64,000 nucleotides of DNA, from contig NZ_JAKEIO010000027.1 of assembly GCF_021474405.1 (NCBI RefSeq), positions 1 through 64,000 on the forward strand, given 5' to 3'. Position numbers and translations under genes: made by a program. Shown here piece after piece: positions 61,115 through 64,000 of the stretch (the first letter of the stretch is position 1; each line of letters starts with the position of its first letter). Under the pieces are notes generated by a model. That model saw only the letters and a list, made by a program, of their open reading frames with translations. It had not been told where the DNA came from and did no database searches. The stretch comes from [Streptosporangium] indianense. Its GTDB lineage: Bacteria; Actinomycetota; Actinomycetes; Streptomycetales; Streptomycetaceae.

Positions 61115-63037
61115 TCAGTCGCGCGCGGCGTCCACGGCGTCCGCCGCACTGCGCTCGTAGCGGCCGTCCAGCTTGGCGACCAGTCCGGTCACCTGCCGGG
61201 CGATGTCCGGCGCGGTGAGACCGATCTCCGCCAGGACCTCCGCACGCGAGGCGTGGTCGAGGAAGCGCGGCGGGATGCCGAAGTCGCGCAGCGGCACGTC
61301 GACGCCCGCGTCGCGCAGCGCCTGCGCGATCGCCGAGCCGACGCCGCCGACGCGGCTGTTGTCCTCGACGGTGACGACCACGCGGTGCTGCTCGGCGAGC
61401 GGCGCCATGGCCTCGTCGACGGGCTTGACCCAGCGCGGGTCGACGACGGTCGTGGAGATGCCCTGCTTGTCGAGCAGGCCGGCGATCTCCAGGCACATCG
61501 GCGCGAGGGCGCCGACGGAGACCAGCAGCACGTCCGGCCGGTCGGTGCCGGGCTCGCGCAGGACGTCCATGCCGCCGACGCGCCGCACGGCGGGCACGGC
61601 GGGGCCGACGGCGCCCTTGGAGAAGCGGACCACGGTCGGTGCGTCGTCGACGGCGACGGCCTCGCGCAGCTGGGCACGGACCTGGTCGGCGTCGCGCGGC
61701 GCGGCCAGCCGCAGTCCGGGCACGACCTGAAGGATCGACATGTCCCACATGCCGTTGTGGGAGGCGCCGTCGGTGCCGGTGACACCGGCCCGGTCGAGGA
61801 CGAAGGTCACGCCGCACTTGTGCAGGGCCACGTCCATCAGCACCTGGTCGAAGGCGCGGTTGAGGAAGGTGGCGTACACCGCGAACACCGGGTGCACGCC
61901 GCCCGTGGCCAGGCCGGCCGCGGAGACGGCGCCGTGCTGCTCGGCGATGCCGACGTCGTAGACCCGTTTCGGGAAGCGCTTGGCGAACTTGTCCAGGCCC
62001 ACCGGCTGGAGCATGGCGGCCGTGATGGCGACGATGTCCTCGCGCTCCTCGCCGAGCTTGACCATCTCCTCGCCGAAGACGGACGTCCAGTCGGCGCCGG
62101 AGCTGGCGATCGGCAGGCCCGTGTCGGGGTGGATCTTGCCGACGGCGTGGAAGCGGTCCGCCTCGTCCTGGAGGGCGGGCTGGTAGCCGCGGCCCTTCTC
62201 GGTGAGGCAGTGCACGATGACCGGGCCGCCGAACCGCTTGGCCTTGGCGAGCGCGGACTCCAGCGCCTCCAGGTCGTGCCCGTCGATCGGACCGACGTAC
62301 TTCAGGCCCAGGTCCTCGAACATGCCCTGCGGGGCGATGAAGTCCTTCAGGCCCTTCTTGGCGCCATGCAGGGTGTCGTAGAGCGCCTGCCCGACGACGG
62401 GGGTGCGCTCCAGGACCTCCTTGGTGCGGGCCAGGAAGCGCTCGTAGCCGTCCGTGGTGCGCAGGGTCGCCAGGTGGTTGGCGAGGCCGCCGATGGTCGG
62501 CGCGTAGGACCGCTCGTTGTCGTTGACGACGATGACGAGGGGGCGGTCCTTGGCGTCGGCGATGTTGTTCAGCGCTTCCCAGGCCATGCCGCCGGTCAGC
62601 GCGCCGTCACCGATCACGGCCACGACGTGGTCGTCGCGCTTCATGATCTGGTTGGCCTTGGCGATGCCGTCGGCCCAGCCGAGGACGGTCGAGGCGTGCG
62701 AGTTCTCGATGACGTCGTGCTCGGACTCGGCCTGCGAGGGGTAGCCGGACAGGCCGCCCTTCATCTTCAGCTTCGAGAAGTCCTGGCGGCCGGTGAGCAG
62801 CTTGTGGACGTAGGACTGGTGGCCGGTGTCCCAGAGCACCTTGTCCCTCGGCGAGTCGAAGACCCGGTGCAGGGCGATGGTGAGCTCCACCACGCCGAGG
62901 TTGGGGCCGAGGTGACCGCCGGTCTTGGAGACCGCTTCGACGAGGAAGCTCCGGATCTCCTCGGCCAGCTGGTTCAGCTCCTCCGGGTTGAGCCGGTCCA
63001 GATCGCGCGGTCCCCTGATACGGGTCAGCAGCGGCAC
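61115..63037 (-). CDS. dxs: 1-deoxy-D-xylulose-5-phosphate synthase
   Basis: A 640-residue thiamine diphosphate enzyme, first step of the methylerythritol phosphate route to isoprenoids: pyruvate plus glyceraldehyde-3-phosphate. The N-terminus has [18 protein letters not shown] (about 41-58, His for catalysis) and the ThDP/metal motif [21 protein letters not shown] (split near 142-162). The pyrimidine domain includes [17 protein letters not shown] with the catalytic Glu-Gln-His. The C-terminal domain begins at about 500. Full length. ATG 63037 begins [17 protein letters not shown] hairpin ends the gene, so it is a single-gene unit. Confidence 0.97.
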   Translation of the reverse strand: MPLLTRIRGPRDLDRLNPEELNQLAEEIRSFLVEAVSKTGGHLGPNLGVVELTIALHRVFDSPRDKVLWDTGHQSYVHKLLTGRQDFSKLKMKGGLSGYPSQAESEHDVIENSHASTVLGWADGIAKANQIMKRDDHVVAVIGDGALTGGMAWEALNNIADAKDRPLVIVVNDNERSYAPTIGGLANHLATLRTTDGYERFLARTKEVLERTPVVGQALYDTLHGAKKGLKDFIAPQGMFEDLGLKYVGPIDGHDLEALESALAKAKRFGGPVIVHCLTEKGRGYQPALQDEADRFHAVGKIHPDTGLPIASSGADWTSVFGEEMVKLGEEREDIVAITAAMLQPVGLDKFAKRFPKRVYDVGIAEQHGAVSAAGLATGGVHPVFAVYATFLNRAFDQVLMDVALHKCGVTFVLDRAGVTGTDGASHNGMWDMSILQVVPGLRLAAPRDADQVRAQLREAVAVDDAPTVVRFSKGAVGPAVPAVRRVGGMDVLREPGTDRPDVLLVSVGALAPMCLEIAGLLDKQGISTTVVDPRWVKPVDEAMAPLAEQHRVVVTVEDNSRVGGVGSAIAQALRDAGVDVPLRDFGIPPRFLDHASRAEVLAEIGLTAPDIARQVTGLVAKLDGRYERSAADAVDAARD

Positions 63038-63170
63038 CCGTGCCTCCTTGCAGTAGAGCTGTTGCCGGGCTTGTCGAGTCTAATGTTCCGCCTTTGCGGG
63101 CGGCGCCGGGGCTGTGCGTCGTACGTCACGCGTTCGGCTCTACCCATGGTGCGCCACGGCCACGACACAG

Positions 63171-63203
63171 CTGTGCCCGGTACCTGTGGGGTACCGGGCA
63201 CAG
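63171..63203 (-). terminator. 14-bp perfect hairpin after the sugar permease gene
   Basis: Arms 63171-63184 and 63190-63203 are exact complements with loop TGTGG. It begins 17 bp beyond the permease stop on the minus strand, and so ends the sugar-transport operon. Confidence 0.88.
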
Positions 63204-63219
63204 GAGGTGTCACTCAGCG

Positions 63220-64000
63220 CTAGGCGCGCCCTGCGGTCTTCTGCGTCTTCCGGGTGACGGCGTCGATCACGACCGTGGCCAGCAGCACACCACCGGTGAT
63301 CATGTACTGCACCGGAGAGGCGATGCCCTCCAGGGCGAGGCCGTACTGGATGGACACGATCACCAGGACACCCAGCAGGGCGTTCCAGGTGCGTCCCCGG
63401 CCACCGAACAGCGAGGTGCCGCCGATGACCGCCGCGGCGATCGCGTTCATCAGCAGGTCACCGCCACCGGCGCCCTGGTTGGCCGCCGCGATCTTGGAGG
63501 CGATGAACAGGCCGCCGACCGCGGCGAAGGTGCCGGAGATCGCGAACACCGAGATCCGGACCATCTCCACGTTGATGCCGGCGCGGCGGGACGCCTCGAC
63601 GCTGCCGCCGAGCGCGAACACCTTCCGGCCGTACGACGTACGGCGCAGCACGAAGTCCGTGACCAGCAGCACCGCGATGAAGATCACCACCGCGAGCGGC
63701 AGGCCCTTGTACTGGTTGAAGACGACGGCGACGGTGAAGGAGACCACCGCCAGCAGCACCGTCCGCATGATGGTGTCACTCAGCGGCCGGGAGGGCACGC
63801 CGGCGGCCTCGCGGCGCCGGTTGCCGAAGAAGGAGCTGACGAAGAACCCGGCGGTCACCACCGCGGCCAGCGCGTACGCGGCGGCCACGTCGGAGAAGTA
63901 GTAGCTGGTCAGCTGGGCCACGACCCCGTCCGGGTCGAGGTTGATGGTGCCGTTGTCGCCGAGGATCTGGAGCATGAAGCCGTTCCAGAACAGCAGACCG
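63220..64000 (-). CDS. Monosaccharide ABC transporter permease (5' part outside the window)
   Basis: C-terminal 259 residues of a BPD_transp_2 permease of the ribose/xylose type (RbsC, XylH). The frame continues past the Met at 63975 to the window edge (GLLFWNGFMLQILGDNG), so the gene is truncated by the window, not broken. Visible features are several membrane helices, TDFVLRRTSYGRKVFALGGS (split near the middle) and the family loop REASRRAGINVEMVRI-like EASRRAGINVEMV, and GAGGGDLLMNAIAAAVIGGTS. The sequence resembles xylose-type permeases with extra length; the substrate cannot be fixed without the upstream genes. Confidence 0.9.
   Translation of the reverse strand, partial: GLLFWNGFMLQILGDNGTINLDPDGVVAQLTSYYFSDVAAAYALAAVVTAGFFVSSFFGNRRREAAGVPSRPLSDTIMRTVLLAVVSFTVAVVFNQYKGLPLAVVIFIAVLLVTDFVLRRTSYGRKVFALGGSVEASRRAGINVEMVRISVFAISGTFAAVGGLFIASKIAAANQGAGGGDLLMNAIAAAVIGGTSLFGGRGRTWNALLGVLVIVSIQYGLALEGIASPVQYMITGGVLLATVVIDAVTRKTQKTAGRA

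Noticed and set aside
1..64000. tRNA, rRNA, CRISPR, transposase or phage genes
   Set aside because: Scanning both strands gave no cloverleaf-like genes, no regularly spaced repeats, and no transposase or integrase motifs.

Overview
The window is a 64 kb piece of a Streptomyces (or very close actinomycete) chromosome. The sequence has very high G+C with strong G/C preference at third codon positions, frequent GTG starts, 4-bp GTGA/ATGA gene overlaps and a complete conservon. Its haem genes belong to the coproporphyrin-dependent branch, and its gene content recalls the chromosomal arm-core region around dxs, hemE and murC of Streptomyces. I see no tRNA, rRNA, CRISPR array, insertion sequence or prophage. 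It looks like ordinary chromosome with some accessory insertions.

Layout. 0-3.8 kb: conservon cvnABCD (sensor-like ATPase, roadblock, DUF742, GTPase). 3.8-7.4 kb: a minus-strand OpuC/OsmU-type quaternary-amine (glycine betaine) importer. 7.45-7.8 kb: debris of a histidine kinase with several frameshifts. 7.9-8.8 kb: DyP peroxidase. 9.2-12.2 kb: a 970-residue membrane protein that joins a degenerate NTPase-like half to an ABC-type ligand-binding half. 12.2-16.8 kb: msrB, murC, a small stress-protein-like gene, a RibD-type reductase and zapE. 17-19.6 kb: a secreted His-rich protein, beta-carbonic anhydrase and a SulP anion transporter, probably a bicarbonate uptake unit. 19.7-23.1 kb: an SPFH protein, a Tat-exported PhoX-like protein and PPK2. 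23.1-27.8 kb: an ArsR/SRPBCC pair with its operator, a Rieske flavoenzyme, a 59-residue zinc-ribbon protein, a PTH2-type hydrolase, a small membrane protein and a K+ channel-like protein.

28-36 kb: a DUF692/MNIO enzyme with a fused partner-like domain. Next comes a choline-to-betaine operon (aldehyde dehydrogenase, GMC oxidase, APC permease), then a DUF4142 protein and a TIGR04222-like membrane protein. 36-45 kb: a secreted TAP-type peptidase, hemQ-hemY, a DUF4349 lipoprotein, a CoA-disulfide-reductase-like flavoprotein, hemE, DUF3000 and an orphan response regulator. 46-51.3 kb: ribonuclease D and a thiolase / multifunctional beta-oxidation pair. 51.5-58.8 kb: an extracellular polysaccharide locus (GH16 with CBM3, polysaccharide deacetylase, GT2 synthase, UDP-HexNAc-type dehydrogenase, beta-propeller protein). 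58.9-64 kb: a NYN/PIN-like protein, a cationic amino acid permease, dxs and the 3' part of a sugar ABC permease that runs off the window.

Themes. Osmoprotection appears twice, as betaine import and betaine synthesis. Three haem genes sit close together. The most distinctive loci are the polysaccharide locus, the MNIO/TIGR04222 neighbourhood, the sensor-like 970-residue protein, and a DyP peroxidase with an unusual distal pocket residue. Most operon ends carry clear hairpins, several of them perfect.
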